Part shown: positions 17,741-26,773 of the stretch, one piece after another
How positions within the stretch are numbered: the stretch's first letter is position 1
Layout: each line of letters opens with the position of its first letter
DNA from: Ktedonobacterales bacterium
GTDB taxonomy: Bacteria > Chloroflexota > Ktedonobacteria > Ktedonobacterales > DATBGS01
Direction: 5' to 3'
Assembly: GCA_036557285.1 (NCBI GenBank)
Contig: DATBHW010000003.1
Span: forward strand, 173,598-237,597
DNA: 64,000 nucleotides
The notes under the pieces: generated by a model
The model's database searches: none
What the model saw: only the letters and a program-made list of their open reading frames with translations
What the model was told of the DNA's origin: nothing
Made by a program: the position numbers and the translations under genes

Positions 17741-18802
17741 ATGGCAGAAGAAGCAGGCAGGGACGCCGATAGCTGGCTGGAGACCAAGCTGCACAACTAC
17801 TACCCCAGTCCTCCGCAAGCAGTGGTCGAAGGATTGGTCAAAGCCGTCAGGCTGGAGCAGCCAATGGAGGGCGTATCGGCGTTTGCCAACCCGTTTGGCC
17901 TGGATGACCTCCTGGTCTTCGACGACCAAACGCTGCGCGAGCTGATGACCAGCGACGCGCCCGGCGTGCGCGTAGATGACCTGGCATGCAGCCTGCACGA
18001 TGCGCCCCCGCCGCTGGTGGAGCACATCACACGCGCCCTGCCCCGGCGGCAGCGGGCGCGTTTCCGGGCGCTGCTGCAAGAGCCAGCCCCGCCGCAAGCG
18101 GTGGAGGCGGCGCGTCGGCGGCTGCTGGACCACCTCTTCTGGGAACTGACCTACTGGAAGACCCCCGAACTCTACGAGGAACTGACCGAGGGCGAGCGGC
18201 TGCATCCCGATCTCTTTCGCCAGCTTCGCCCGGACCTGCGCGACAAAATCATTCTGGACGCCGGGGCAGGCAGCGGGCGGGCCACATTCGAGTCGCTGCG
18301 TCAGGGCGCGCGCCATGTCTACGCCGTCGAGCCTTCGCCCGGTCTGCTGCATCTGCTGGAGAACAAACTGGCGCGCTACGGCGCGCGCCAGATTACGCCG
18401 CTGCGTGGACGCTTCGACGCCTTGCCGCTGGCTGCGCGGAGCGTTGATACGGCGCTAGCCTGCTCGGCCTTCACGGCGGAGCCAGACGAAGGCGGCGAAG
18501 CCGGGCTGGCCGAACTGCGGCGCGTCACCCGGCGCGGCGGCAAGATCATCTTCATCTGGCCGCGCCCGCAGGATTATCACTGGCTGGCCGCGCATGGCTT
18601 CCATTACGTGGCGCTGCCCATGCCAGAAGAAATGCGCGTGCGCTTTCGTTCCTGGCGCAGCGCGCGGCGCGTGGCCCGGCGCTTCTACGCGCGCAATCCG
18701 GCGGTCACGCGCCACCTGCTGCGCGCCGACCAGCCAGAAGTCCCTTTCTCGCTGCTCGGCGCGAACCCGCCGCACGATTACTGCTGGCTGGATGCGCCCT
18801 AA
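17741..18802 (+). CDS. Class I SAM-dependent methyltransferase
   Basis: 353 aa. A helical N-terminal region of about 165 residues precedes the Rossmann methyltransferase fold: motif I ILDAGAGSGRATFESL, motif II VYAVEPS, and VDTALACSAF at motif IV. Substrate unknown; the class includes small-molecule and lipid methylases. I chose ATG 17741, with AAGAGG 7 nt upstream; in-frame ATGs at 17681 and 17696 lack ribosome sites. The upstream in-frame stretch overlaps the end of the LRR gene and is unlikely to be coding. Confidence 0.8.
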   Translation: MAEEAGRDADSWLETKLHNYYPSPPQAVVEGLVKAVRLEQPMEGVSAFANPFGLDDLLVFDDQTLRELMTSDAPGVRVDDLACSLHDAPPPLVEHITRALPRRQRARFRALLQEPAPPQAVEAARRRLLDHLFWELTYWKTPELYEELTEGERLHPDLFRQLRPDLRDKIILDAGAGSGRATFESLRQGARHVYAVEPSPGLLHLLENKLARYGARQITPLRGRFDALPLAARSVDTALACSAFTAEPDEGGEAGLAELRRVTRRGGKIIFIWPRPQDYHWLAAHGFHYVALPMPEEMRVRFRSWRSARRVARRFYARNPAVTRHLLRADQPEVPFSLLGANPPHDYCWLDAP

Positions 18803-18876
18803 CACGCCCCGCTGTTCTTCTTCTGACAAGGCAGATCAGGTAGGGAGAAGAGAATGATTCTTCGTTCCAAATTGAT

Positions 18877-18905
18877 TTGCAAAATATAAATTATTTTGCT
18901 ATAAT
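18877..18905 (+). promoter_or_regulatory. Promoter of the MarR regulator
   Basis: TTGCAA (18877-18882), 17-nt spacer, consensus TATAAT (18900-18905), 28 nt before the start codon. Confidence 0.75.
18879..18899. promoter_or_regulatory. Putative MarR operator
   Basis: GCAAAATA-TAAAT-TATTTTGC, a perfect 8-bp inverted repeat filling the promoter spacer; the position suits autorepression. Confidence 0.55.
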
Positions 18906-18933
18906 AAAACAAGAACCGGACTGGAGGAATCCG

Positions 18934-19410
18934 ATGGAAGACTTCTCAGCGCGCGCGGCCCCCTTTCGTGAGGTACTTGCCGCGCAAAAAATGATCTCGC
19001 ATGAACTCTTCCGCACCGCCATGCCAAAGTGGATTCACCTGGACCTGACGATGGGCCAGCTCAAAACGCTCGCAGCACTGGCAGCGCGCCAGGAGATGAA
19101 CATCAGCGCGCTGGCGGAAACCCTGGAAGTGAGTAAACCAACCGCCAGCGTCCTGGTGGACCAGTTGGTGCAGCTTGGCTATGCCGAACGAACCGAAGAC
19201 GCCGAAGATCGGCGGCGCACGCTCGTCGCGCCCACCCAGGCTGGCAGCGATCTGGTGGCGCAACTGCGCCAGAGCGGGCCACAAGATCGCATGGTGCGCT
19301 GGCTGGAGACTATGAACCCGGCTGATCTGGCTGCCCTGACACGCGGGCTGACAGCGTTGGCCGCCATCGCTGAGCGCGACATCGCTCAATCACCCGCCGC
19401 AGCAGGATGA
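18934..19410 (+). CDS. MarR-family transcriptional regulator
   Basis: 158 aa. Winged helix about residues 40-110 with LTMGQLKTLAALAARQEMN, the recognition helix SKPTASVLVDQLVQLGYAER, and the wing EDAEDRRRTLVAPTQAG, the MarR signature DRR. ATG 18934 has GGAGGA 7 nt upstream. It lies 100 nt upstream of a DHA2 exporter gene on the same strand, so control of drug efflux is likely, although the palindromes before the two genes differ. Confidence 0.92.
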   Translation: MEDFSARAAPFREVLAAQKMISHELFRTAMPKWIHLDLTMGQLKTLAALAARQEMNISALAETLEVSKPTASVLVDQLVQLGYAERTEDAEDRRRTLVAPTQAGSDLVAQLRQSGPQDRMVRWLETMNPADLAALTRGLTALAAIAERDIAQSPAAAG

Positions 19411-19433
19411 GCGGCGCGCCTTTTTCTTGCCTC

Positions 19434-19462
19434 TTGACAAAGAGGGGTTAATCAGTTATATC
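19434..19462 (+). promoter_or_regulatory. Promoter of the DHA2 exporter
   Basis: TTGACA (19434-19439), 17-nt spacer, TATATC (19457-19462), 50 nt before the start codon; the -10 is embedded in a long palindrome. Confidence 0.6.
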
Positions 19463-19488
19463 TCGATATATCGTGTTATATCGAGATA
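19459..19488. promoter_or_regulatory. Long palindromic operator before the DHA2 exporter
   Basis: TATCTCGATATA - TCGTGT - TATATCGAGATA: a perfect 12-bp inverted repeat over the -10 and start-site region. The regulator is unknown; the sequence differs from the palindrome before the MarR gene. Confidence 0.6.
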
Positions 19489-19512
19489 AAGCAAAGGAGC
19501 AGCAACACACGT

Positions 19513-21186
19513 ATGGCACAGGACGTTACGCTCGATTCAGCCGCCGGGATGGGGGCTTCGGCTGAAAGCGCCGGTACCCAACTCAGCCAGCAGCGGCTCG
19601 TCCCCATTCTGGTTGGCCTGATGCTGGGCATGCTGCTGGCAGCCCTCGATCAGACCGTCGTTGGCACCGCCATGCCCAGGGTGATCGCCGACCTGGGCGG
19701 CCAGAACATCATCTGGGTCTACACCGCCTATCTGCTGGCCTCGACGGTGGGCGTCCCCATCTATGGCAAGCTGTCGGACATCTATGGCCGACGTATCTTC
19801 TTCATGGGCGGGATGATCCTCTTCTTGCTCGGCTCGGCGCTCTCCGGCACCAGCCAGGACATGACACAGTTGATCATCTATCGCGGCATTCAGGGCCTGG
19901 GCGCGGGCGCGCTCATGCCGATTGCCCAGGCGATCATTGGCGACATCTTTCCTCCGTCCGAGCGCGGCAAGTGGCAGGGTCTTTTTATCGCCGTCTTTGG
20001 CCTGGCAACCATCCTGGGGCCGCTCCTGGGCGGGGCGATCACCGATAACTGGGGCTGGCGCTGGGTCTTCTACGTCAACATGCCCGTTGGCGCTGTCGCG
20101 CTTGTGGCCGCCGGGCTGACCATCCCAGGCCGCTTCACGCACCGCCAGCACAAGGTTGACTATCTCGGTTCTGCGGCGCTCATCCTCTGGTCGGTGCCGC
20201 TCTTGCTGGCGGTCTCGTTTGGCGGCAATCAGATTGCCTGGGATTCCTGGCAGAGCATCGCGCTCTTTGCGTTCGCAGCAGTGATGCTGGCCGCCTTTAT
20301 CATCATTGAACTGCGCGCCGCTGAACCAATCATCAGTCCGCGCCTCTTCAGGGACAGCATTTTCACGGTTTCGACGGTGACGACGTTCCTGCTGAGCGGG
20401 GGCATGTTCGGGGCCATCCTCTTCCTGCCCTATTTCGTGCAGGACGTGCTGGGGGAGTCGGCGACCAATTCAGGCGAGGTTCTGACGCCCATGATGCTCG
20501 GCTTCATGTTCAGCAGCATCGTCGGCGGCCAGTTGCTCTCGCGTACCGGGCGCTACAAAGTGCTGGCGCTCTCCGGCTTCGTCGTGGCCGCAGCGGGCAT
20601 GTTCCTGCTCTCGCGTATGGACCCGCATACGACTGACGGCGAACTGGTGCGCAACATGATTATCACTGGCCTGGGCATCGGCGTCATGATGAGCCTGTTC
20701 ACCATTGTGGTGCAAAACGCCTTCCCCATCCAGCGCCTGGGCGAAGTCACGTCCACGCTCACCTTCTTCCGTTCCATCGGCAGCACGATTGGCTTGACGG
20801 TGTTGGGCGCGGTGATGACCAATACCTTTACCAGTAACCTGCAAGCGAATATCCCTCCGGCCCTCAAGCCCTTCATTCCGATCAGCCAGTTGACCAATGT
20901 CGGGCAGAGCAGCAGCGGCAGCGGCATTGACGTTCAGCAGATCTTCGCGCATTTCGGCCAGCAAGCGCCGGTCCTCTTGCAGCAGCTTGAGGCAGCAGTG
21001 AAGACCAGCTTCTCATCGGCGCTGACAGACCTCTTCCTCATCGGCACGGGGATGATGGTCCTCTGCTTCATCCTGACGCTTTTCCTGCGCGAGATTCCGC
21101 TGCGCAAGAGCAACAAGCCGACCAGTGAGAGTGAGCAAAAGCCAGATGCCGAGGCCGAGCCGGTCCCAGCCGATTTCGCCCTGTGA
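19513..21186 (+). CDS. MFS multidrug exporter, DHA2 (EmrB/QacA) family
   Basis: 557 aa, about 14 membrane segments. The N-terminal motif LDQTVVGTAMPRVIADLGG and the loop GKLSDIYGRRIFF (motif A) are diagnostic, as is motif C near GLATILGPLLGGAITD. Proton-driven export of hydrophobic drugs is the family function. A soluble loop of about 60 residues (NIPPALKPFIPISQLTNVG...) precedes the last helix. ATG 19513. Preceded by the MarR gene and followed 39 nt later by a dienelactone hydrolase gene. Confidence 0.92.
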   Translation: MAQDVTLDSAAGMGASAESAGTQLSQQRLVPILVGLMLGMLLAALDQTVVGTAMPRVIADLGGQNIIWVYTAYLLASTVGVPIYGKLSDIYGRRIFFMGGMILFLLGSALSGTSQDMTQLIIYRGIQGLGAGALMPIAQAIIGDIFPPSERGKWQGLFIAVFGLATILGPLLGGAITDNWGWRWVFYVNMPVGAVALVAAGLTIPGRFTHRQHKVDYLGSAALILWSVPLLLAVSFGGNQIAWDSWQSIALFAFAAVMLAAFIIIELRAAEPIISPRLFRDSIFTVSTVTTFLLSGGMFGAILFLPYFVQDVLGESATNSGEVLTPMMLGFMFSSIVGGQLLSRTGRYKVLALSGFVVAAAGMFLLSRMDPHTTDGELVRNMIITGLGIGVMMSLFTIVVQNAFPIQRLGEVTSTLTFFRSIGSTIGLTVLGAVMTNTFTSNLQANIPPALKPFIPISQLTNVGQSSSGSGIDVQQIFAHFGQQAPVLLQQLEAAVKTSFSSALTDLFLIGTGMMVLCFILTLFLREIPLRKSNKPTSESEQKPDAEAEPVPADFAL

Positions 21187-21225
21187 TTTCGCCTTGTAAA
21201 GAGAGACCAGAAGGAGAGAGAGCTT

Positions 21226-21954
21226 ATGAGTACAGCCGCGCCAATTCACGACCAGACCATCAGCTTTCCCTTTGGCAAGACCACGCGCAGCGCCTACGAT
21301 GCCCGCCCGGAAGGAACCGGGCCGTTCCCTGGGATCGTGATGATCCACGAGATTTTTGGCCTGAACGAGAACATCAAGGACATCGCGCGCCGCTTCGCCC
21401 GCGAGGGCTACGCCGCGCTGGCCGTTGATCTCTTTGCCGGGCGCAATCGCGCCCTGTGCATGTCTCGCGTCATGTACGCAATGCTCGTCACGCCGCTGAA
21501 GCACAGCGGCTTGAACGAACTGAGCGCCGCGCTTGATCACCTTGGCGAGCAGCCAGAAGTGGACAGCGAGCGGGTGGGCGCGATTGGCTTCTGCATGGGC
21601 GGCGGGTTCGCCATTGCCTGGGCCTGCACCGATGCGCGGCTCAAAGCCATCGCGCCCTTCTATGGGAGCAATCCGCGCCCGCTGAAGGCGGTGGAGCGCG
21701 CCTGCCCGGTGGTCGGCTCGTACCCCGAAAAGGACTACACCGCCAAAGCCGGCCAGAAGCTGGATGCCGCGCTGGCGCAGTACAACATCCCGCGCGACAT
21801 CAAAATCTATCCGGGCGCGCAGCACTCGTTCTTCAACGACCAGGGGACACACCATGACGCCGCTGCCTCGGCGGACGCCTGGCAGCGCGTACTGTCCTTC
21901 TTCGGCGAACGCATCAGTTCCCCAGCAGCCCGGCCCAAAAGCGCCGAAGCATAG
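21226..21954 (+). CDS. Dienelactone hydrolase family protein (Cys nucleophile)
   Basis: 242 aa. C123 in GFCMGGGF, D170 in YPEKD and H200 in PGAQHSFF form the Cys-Asp-His triad of classical dienelactone hydrolases. The family opens cyclic enol-lactones in chlorocatechol breakdown, though many relatives act on other esters. AAGGAG lies about 11 nt before the ATG. Probably co-transcribed with the exporter 39 nt upstream. About 35 % alike by eye to the Ser-variant paralogue at 1268-1942. Confidence 0.9.
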   Translation: MSTAAPIHDQTISFPFGKTTRSAYDARPEGTGPFPGIVMIHEIFGLNENIKDIARRFAREGYAALAVDLFAGRNRALCMSRVMYAMLVTPLKHSGLNELSAALDHLGEQPEVDSERVGAIGFCMGGGFAIAWACTDARLKAIAPFYGSNPRPLKAVERACPVVGSYPEKDYTAKAGQKLDAALAQYNIPRDIKIYPGAQHSFFNDQGTHHDAAASADAWQRVLSFFGERISSPAARPKSAEA

Positions 21955-21980
21955 GCGCAGGCTAGACAAGGCTGCGGGTG

Positions 21981-22235
21981 ACATGGGTCATCCCGAATTT
22001 TCTAGACCGTTTTGGTCAATGCTCCTGGCTTGCAGCTTCGCTGGCGGAAAGCCGCACCGTACCGAGCGTAGCGCCGCCGTCCCGGCGGCCAAACGCCTCA
22101 CTGGCGACCAGGGCTGCACGTTCAGCGTTTCCACGTGCCAGCGTTTGGCCGCCGTCCCGGCGGCGCTACACCTGTGGCATTCGCGCATCCTACCAGCAAA
22201 ACAACACAGCAGAGAAAATTCGGGATGACTCATGT
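21981..22235. mobile_element. Miniature element with 23-bp terminal inverted repeats, containing a type A core
   Basis: Left end 21981-22003 and right end 22213-22235 are inverted copies with one mismatch (core CATCCCGAATTTTCT). The 255-bp unit carries a type A core at 22068-22169 and encodes nothing. I see no target duplication. It explains most of the 420-nt gap between the hydrolase and histidine kinase genes. Confidence 0.7.
22068..22169. repeat. Type A repeat core
   Basis: GTAGCGCCGCC ... GGCGGCGCTAC arms lying inside the 23-bp inverted-repeat element; no GGTTC ends. Confidence 0.75.
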
Positions 22236-22375
22236 TTTTTGTGGGCGCAATCCTCATGGAAGCGTCAGGCCGCCAGCAGGATATTGGCCTCTATTTTGCT
22301 GAGGTGGACACGCAATGACCGGGTAAGCGCACTGGCAGCGTGGCGCTTTACAGACGAGGAAAGGAGACCTCTGGA

Positions 22376-24361
22376 ATGCGTTCTTTATTGCCGTCTGGCC
22401 CTTCTCCCCGTCTCTCGCCCCGGCCTGCCGCAGAGCCAGCGCCTCAGAGGCCAGGGCTGGCGCGATTCCGCGCTGCCCAGTTCTGGACCCGGCCCAAAAT
22501 CCTGGCGACTCTGATGGCGCTGCTCGCCGTCTTCATGGCGTTCACGCCAGCGCCTGTGGGAGCGGCGATCAGCGAGATAGCCCTGGTCCTGGGCCTGCTC
22601 TTTGCTGCCGCCTGTAGCTTTGGGGCGAGCAGGCGAGCGGAGCCGGGCCGAGAGCGTTGGGCCTGGCGCTGCATGGCCCTGGCAGAAGTTGGCTACGCCT
22701 GCGCCGAAGTCATCGTTCCCTGGCTCCCGGCCACCCGCCATACCCTCCCCAGATTGGGCGGGACGGCGACCTTCTTCTTGCCCTTCTCTGTGCTGGGGGC
22801 GGGCGCGGCCATCCTGTTCCCGGCGATTGAGACAACTGGCGTCAGGCTGGCGCGTGTGGCGCTGGACGCCTGCATCGTCGCCGGGGCGCTGTTTGGCCCC
22901 GCGCTGGTTGTGTTGATCGCCCCACGCATCACCAGCGGAGCGCAGGTGGACTATGGGGCGATGGCGCTGCCGGTGGTGGATGTCGCTGCCCTGTTCACGC
23001 TGGTGGCCTTGCTGGCGCGGGGTGTCCAGCAGACCTATCGCTTCGCCTTCTTCTGGCTGGTGGGGGGCTTCTTCTGCTTTGCCTGCGCCGATGCGTTGTT
23101 TAGCTATCTGACCCTGCCGGGGATTCACGCTTATTCGCCCGGGCTGCCCATCGTTGACCTCTTCTGGATAGCCGGGGCTTGCGCGTTCGGCCTGGCTCCG
23201 CTGGCGCTGCTTACCAGGAGCGAGGCCGCCGACTCTGAGTGGGGATGGCTGGAACAGTTCACCAGACCTGCCGACACGCTGCGCCGCCCCCGCATGCTAG
23301 GCCAGTTCTTTTTGCTCGCCAGCCCTGTGGTGGCGCTCTTCGGTCTGCTGGCCTTGACTGAAGGCACAGCCCCGGCCAGCGTGACGCGCCTGCTGGAACT
23401 GCTCATATTTCTGGTCGCGTTACTCATCATCCTGCGCCAGACCCTCACCATGCGCGATCTGCTTGATGCGCAGGCGGCCACCGCGCGCGCCCAGCAGTTG
23501 GAGGCACTGAAAGATCAGTTCATCACCAGCATCAATCACGAACTGCGCACGCCGATGATGACCATGCAGGGCTATATCGAACTCCTCGACGATTTGCAAG
23601 AGCAGGTTCAGTTCGAGAAGCGCAGAGAGATGCTGGAACGGGCGCGCCGGGCGAGCGCGTCTTTAGTGCAGTTGTTGCAGAGCATTCTGGACGTGCGGCG
23701 GATCGATCAGGAGGCCAGCGATTTCGTCCCCCAGGCTGTCAACGTCAGCGCGGCAGTTCAGGCGGCGCTCACGCTCGTCGATCCCCATCAGGAACACTTC
23801 AGCGAGCGGGCGCTCATTGTGCGCATTCCCGAAGAGTTGACGATCTGGGGTGAAGCCATCCGGCTGCAACAGATTTTGACCAATCTGCTCTCGAATGCGC
23901 TCAAATACTCCCCGCCAGGGACCACGATCCAGGTGCAGGCGCGAACCATAGCGGAGCGGGGTCCGATCCTGCCGGGGTGGGGAAGAAACCCCAGCCTGGG
24001 CCGCTCGCCCGTTGAGATTACGGTGCAGGACGAAGGGCTGGGCATCCCTCCCGAACAAAACGCGCTGCTCTTCCGCCGCTTCGTGCGCCTGCCGCGTGAC
24101 ATGGCCTCGCGCATTCGCGGGACCGGCCTTGGGCTGTACCTGTGTCGGGTCTTTGCCGAAGCGATGGGCGGGGCCATCTGGGTAGAGAGCAGCGGCGTCC
24201 CAGGAGAAGGCTCCACCTTCTATCTGCGCCTGCCCACCCCTGCTGGGGACGCCGGGGCCGTCCTCCCCGGATTCCCGCCAGAGGCTTCCAGAGAGAGGCA
24301 AGAGGAGGCAATTGCAGGACGCCTCTCCAGGGGGCCAGGCAAGGTCGCGGCCAACCAGTAA
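22376..24361 (+). CDS. Multi-pass membrane histidine kinase
   Basis: 661 aa. About nine to ten membrane helices fill residues 40-365 without a recognised ligand domain. HisKA follows with H388 in INHELRTPM, then HATPase: N box NLLSNALKYSPPG, G1 DEGLGIPPE, G2 RGTGLGLYL. ATG 22376 has AAGGAG about 9 nt upstream. Two receiver-domain genes follow within 41 and 22 nt, so the three form a signalling operon. The sensed signal is unknown; an integral-membrane stimulus is likely because there is no large outer domain. Confidence 0.9.
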   Translation: MRSLLPSGPSPRLSPRPAAEPAPQRPGLARFRAAQFWTRPKILATLMALLAVFMAFTPAPVGAAISEIALVLGLLFAAACSFGASRRAEPGRERWAWRCMALAEVGYACAEVIVPWLPATRHTLPRLGGTATFFLPFSVLGAGAAILFPAIETTGVRLARVALDACIVAGALFGPALVVLIAPRITSGAQVDYGAMALPVVDVAALFTLVALLARGVQQTYRFAFFWLVGGFFCFACADALFSYLTLPGIHAYSPGLPIVDLFWIAGACAFGLAPLALLTRSEAADSEWGWLEQFTRPADTLRRPRMLGQFFLLASPVVALFGLLALTEGTAPASVTRLLELLIFLVALLIILRQTLTMRDLLDAQAATARAQQLEALKDQFITSINHELRTPMMTMQGYIELLDDLQEQVQFEKRREMLERARRASASLVQLLQSILDVRRIDQEASDFVPQAVNVSAAVQAALTLVDPHQEHFSERALIVRIPEELTIWGEAIRLQQILTNLLSNALKYSPPGTTIQVQARTIAERGPILPGWGRNPSLGRSPVEITVQDEGLGIPPEQNALLFRRFVRLPRDMASRIRGTGLGLYLCRVFAEAMGGAIWVESSGVPGEGSTFYLRLPTPAGDAGAVLPGFPPEASRERQEEAIAGRLSRGPGKVAANQ

Positions 24362-24401
24362 CAGAAAACCAGTGACAGAGAGAGAAAGGATAGACGAACG
24401 C

Positions 24402-24860
24402 ATGGTTGCTGCCGAGGATAAGCGCCACACCGTTCTGGTGGTGGATGATGACCCTGACCTGCTTCAGCTTCTTACCGATGGGCTTGAATTGCTGGGGCAT
24501 TTCAGCGTCGTGGGCGCAGAGAATGGCATACAAGGACTCGAACAGTTCTTTGAGATACGCCCGGATTGCATGGTGATTGATGTGATGATGCCCGGTCTGG
24601 ACGGCTATCAATTGATGAAGGCGCTGCGCGGTGATCCCGAATCCGCCGCCACGCCGCTCATCATGCTGACGGCGCTGGACCAGGACAAGAATCGGTTTGC
24701 CGGGCTGGCCTCTGGCGCTGATCACTATCTGATCAAGCCGGTCACGCCGCGCAAGCTGGTCAAGTCGGTGCAGCAAGCCATCGCTATGAGCGCGGGCGAA
24801 CGCTCCCAACGCCTGCAAGTGTTGGCTCAAGAGAGTGGCGAATTGGTCCTGGAAGAGTAA
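24402..24860 (+). CDS. Stand-alone response regulator receiver
   Basis: 152 aa, one REC domain with no output domain. Acidic pocket D15-D17 (VVDDDPD), phosphoacceptor D60 (MVIDVMMPG), T90 and K112 (IKPV) are all present, followed by a short helix. It should take phosphate from the kinase encoded 40 nt upstream. ATG 24402 has AAAGGA about 12 nt upstream; a longer in-frame start at 24312 would overlap the kinase gene. Confidence 0.88.
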   Translation: MVAAEDKRHTVLVVDDDPDLLQLLTDGLELLGHFSVVGAENGIQGLEQFFEIRPDCMVIDVMMPGLDGYQLMKALRGDPESAATPLIMLTALDQDKNRFAGLASGADHYLIKPVTPRKLVKSVQQAIAMSAGERSQRLQVLAQESGELVLEE

Positions 24861-24882
24861 TGAGTCAGGAAAGAAGAGCGGC

Positions 24883-25293
24883 ATGTTCAGAAACTTTCTT
24901 CCCACGGTGGTAGTGGCCGATCCAGATATGTTTTATCAGCAGCGCATCGCCATCTCGCTTCAGCAGGGGTTCCGCTGCATCCTCACAGGCTCTTTGCGCG
25001 AAACGTATTGGGCGATTCTCTGCGAACGGCCCGCTCTGGTCATTCTGGAACTGAACCAGCCTGATGGCGATGGGATTGCCCTCATCCAGCACCTGCAAGC
25101 CGATCCGGCCCTGAAAGGCATCCTGATTGCCTGCGTCACCCAGCGAGCCACGATCAGAGACAAGGTGCGCGCCTTTCGGGCGGGAGCGGATGATTATATC
25201 GTGAAACCGCTCTCCTCCAGCTTCTTTGGGCAGATGCTCCTGCTCAGGCGCGCCGGTCATATGGCGCGTGGCTACGCGGTTGCGGCGCGGTGA
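24883..25293 (+). CDS. Receiver-like protein with Glu at the phosphorylation site
   Basis: 136 aa REC fold: D13/D15 (VADPD), the T of ACVTQ and K of YIVKPL are kept, but the phosphoacceptor position reads LVILELNQPDGDG, so E56 replaces Asp. It cannot be phosphorylated in the usual way and may be fixed in an active-like state or serve as a partner of the preceding receiver. No output domain. ATG 24883 follows the previous stop by 22 nt. Confidence 0.82.
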   Translation: MFRNFLPTVVVADPDMFYQQRIAISLQQGFRCILTGSLRETYWAILCERPALVILELNQPDGDGIALIQHLQADPALKGILIACVTQRATIRDKVRAFRAGADDYIVKPLSSSFFGQMLLLRRAGHMARGYAVAAR

Positions 25294-25402
25294 GTCGGTT
25301 CTTTCCAGGTGTTTTTCAGCCATCAGGCCACGCCCGCTTTTTTTCTGTTAGAATACAGAAAAACCCAGATGCTCTTCTGATCTGAAAGGCAGGCGTGCGA
25401 CT

Positions 25403-26437
25403 ATGAAAGCGATAGTATTCCATGAGCAGGGCGGGCCAGAGGCGCTGCGCTATGAGGACGTGCCGCGCCCGGAGGCCGGGCCAGGCGAAGCGGTGATCAA
25501 AGTGCTGGCCTGTGGGGTGAATAATCTGGACTTGCGCGTGCGCGAGGGGCGGGTGCCAGCCAAAGTGCCGATGCCGCATATCTCCGGCTCCGAAGCTGCC
25601 GGAGAAATTGCCGAACTGGGCGCAGAGGTGAAAGGCTTTGGCGTTGGGCAGATGGTCGCTATCGCTCCTTATCTTTTCTGCGGCCAGTGCGAGTTTTGCC
25701 AGGCCGGGGCGGAAAACGAGTGCGTGCGCGGCGACATCCTGGGCTTGATGAGCCAGGGCGCGTATGCTGAATACGTCAAAGTCCCTGCCGCCAGTCTGGT
25801 CCCGCTGCCGGAAGGCGTGGATGCGGTCAGCGCCGCCGCCGTCGGTCTGGCGGCCATCACGGCCTGGCATATGCTCATCGAGCGCGCCAGACTCCAGCCC
25901 GGCGAAGACGTGCTGGTCCACGCGGCGGGCAGCGGCGTGGGCAGCGCAGCCATTCAGATCGCTAAATTGACCGGCGCGCGCGTCATCGCCACCGCTGGCT
26001 CCGCCGAAAAATTGCAGCGGGCGCATGAATTGGGCGCTGACGACGTGATCAACTACAACGAGCAGGACTTCGCCCAGGAAGCGCGGCGGCTAACCGGCAA
26101 GCGCGGCGTGCATGTGGTCGTTGAGCATATCGGCCAGGCCACCTGGGAGAAAAGTGTCGCCAGCCTGGCGCGGCAAGGGCGTCTGGTGATCTGCGGCACG
26201 ACCAGCGGCCCGGAAGGCAAGATTGACCTCTGGAGCTTCTTCGCTAAAGAACTCTCGTTCTTTGGCTCCTATGGCGGCACGCGCCGCAACCTGGCGCAGA
26301 TGCTCAGGCTGGTTGCCAGTGGGCGCTTCAAGCCGGTCATCCATCGCACCCTGCCCCTGGAATCGGTGGCCGAGGCGCAGCAGATGATGGCCGCTCGCAC
26401 GCAATTCGGCAAGATCATCATCAGGCCGACAAAGTGA
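25403..26437 (+). CDS. Zinc-type medium-chain dehydrogenase/quinone oxidoreductase
   Basis: 344 aa MDR protein. GroES-like domain with C38 (VLACGVNNLD), the structural zinc lobe CGQCEFCQAGAENEC, and the NAD(P)-binding fold with VLVHAAGSGVGSAAIQIAK then IATAGSAEKL. The loss of the Asp/His usually seen at the second catalytic position suggests a quinone reductase or enal reductase rather than an alcohol dehydrogenase. Substrate unknown. Ribosome site is weak (GGCAGG). Monocistronic. Confidence 0.88.
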   Translation: MKAIVFHEQGGPEALRYEDVPRPEAGPGEAVIKVLACGVNNLDLRVREGRVPAKVPMPHISGSEAAGEIAELGAEVKGFGVGQMVAIAPYLFCGQCEFCQAGAENECVRGDILGLMSQGAYAEYVKVPAASLVPLPEGVDAVSAAAVGLAAITAWHMLIERARLQPGEDVLVHAAGSGVGSAAIQIAKLTGARVIATAGSAEKLQRAHELGADDVINYNEQDFAQEARRLTGKRGVHVVVEHIGQATWEKSVASLARQGRLVICGTTSGPEGKIDLWSFFAKELSFFGSYGGTRRNLAQMLRLVASGRFKPVIHRTLPLESVAEAQQMMAARTQFGKIIIRPTK

Positions 26438-26527
26438 GGCCGAGGGGTGAAACCCCACTTACTGGCTAACCACCAAAACAGCGTATACCGGTTAGGCACG
26501 CCTGAGCGCCACCAGCCCTTTACCCGT

Positions 26528-26630
26528 ACCGCCGCCGTCTCGGCGGACAAACGTTGGCCTACGGGAACGTCGCGCTGGCGGGCGAACGTTCGCCTCGGCG
26601 CGCGGGTGGCCGCCGAGAAGGCGGCGCTAC
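26528..26630. repeat. Type A repeat core
   Basis: GTACCGCCGCC ... GGCGGCGCTAC arms; no outer ends. Lies in the 336-nt gap between the dehydrogenase gene and a hypothetical gene; nothing else is seen there. Confidence 0.7.
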
Positions 26631-26773
26631 ACGCGGCGTTCGCTCTGCTGCGCGAAAGAAATGCTCTTGTGTATCTTGACAGTGGGTGTATGTTTATCTC
26701 ATCTCAGGCTCGTTGAGAACGCCAGGAATCGTTCCCTGGCGGATAGTGAGCATGACGCAGGTAGCGCGTTGTT

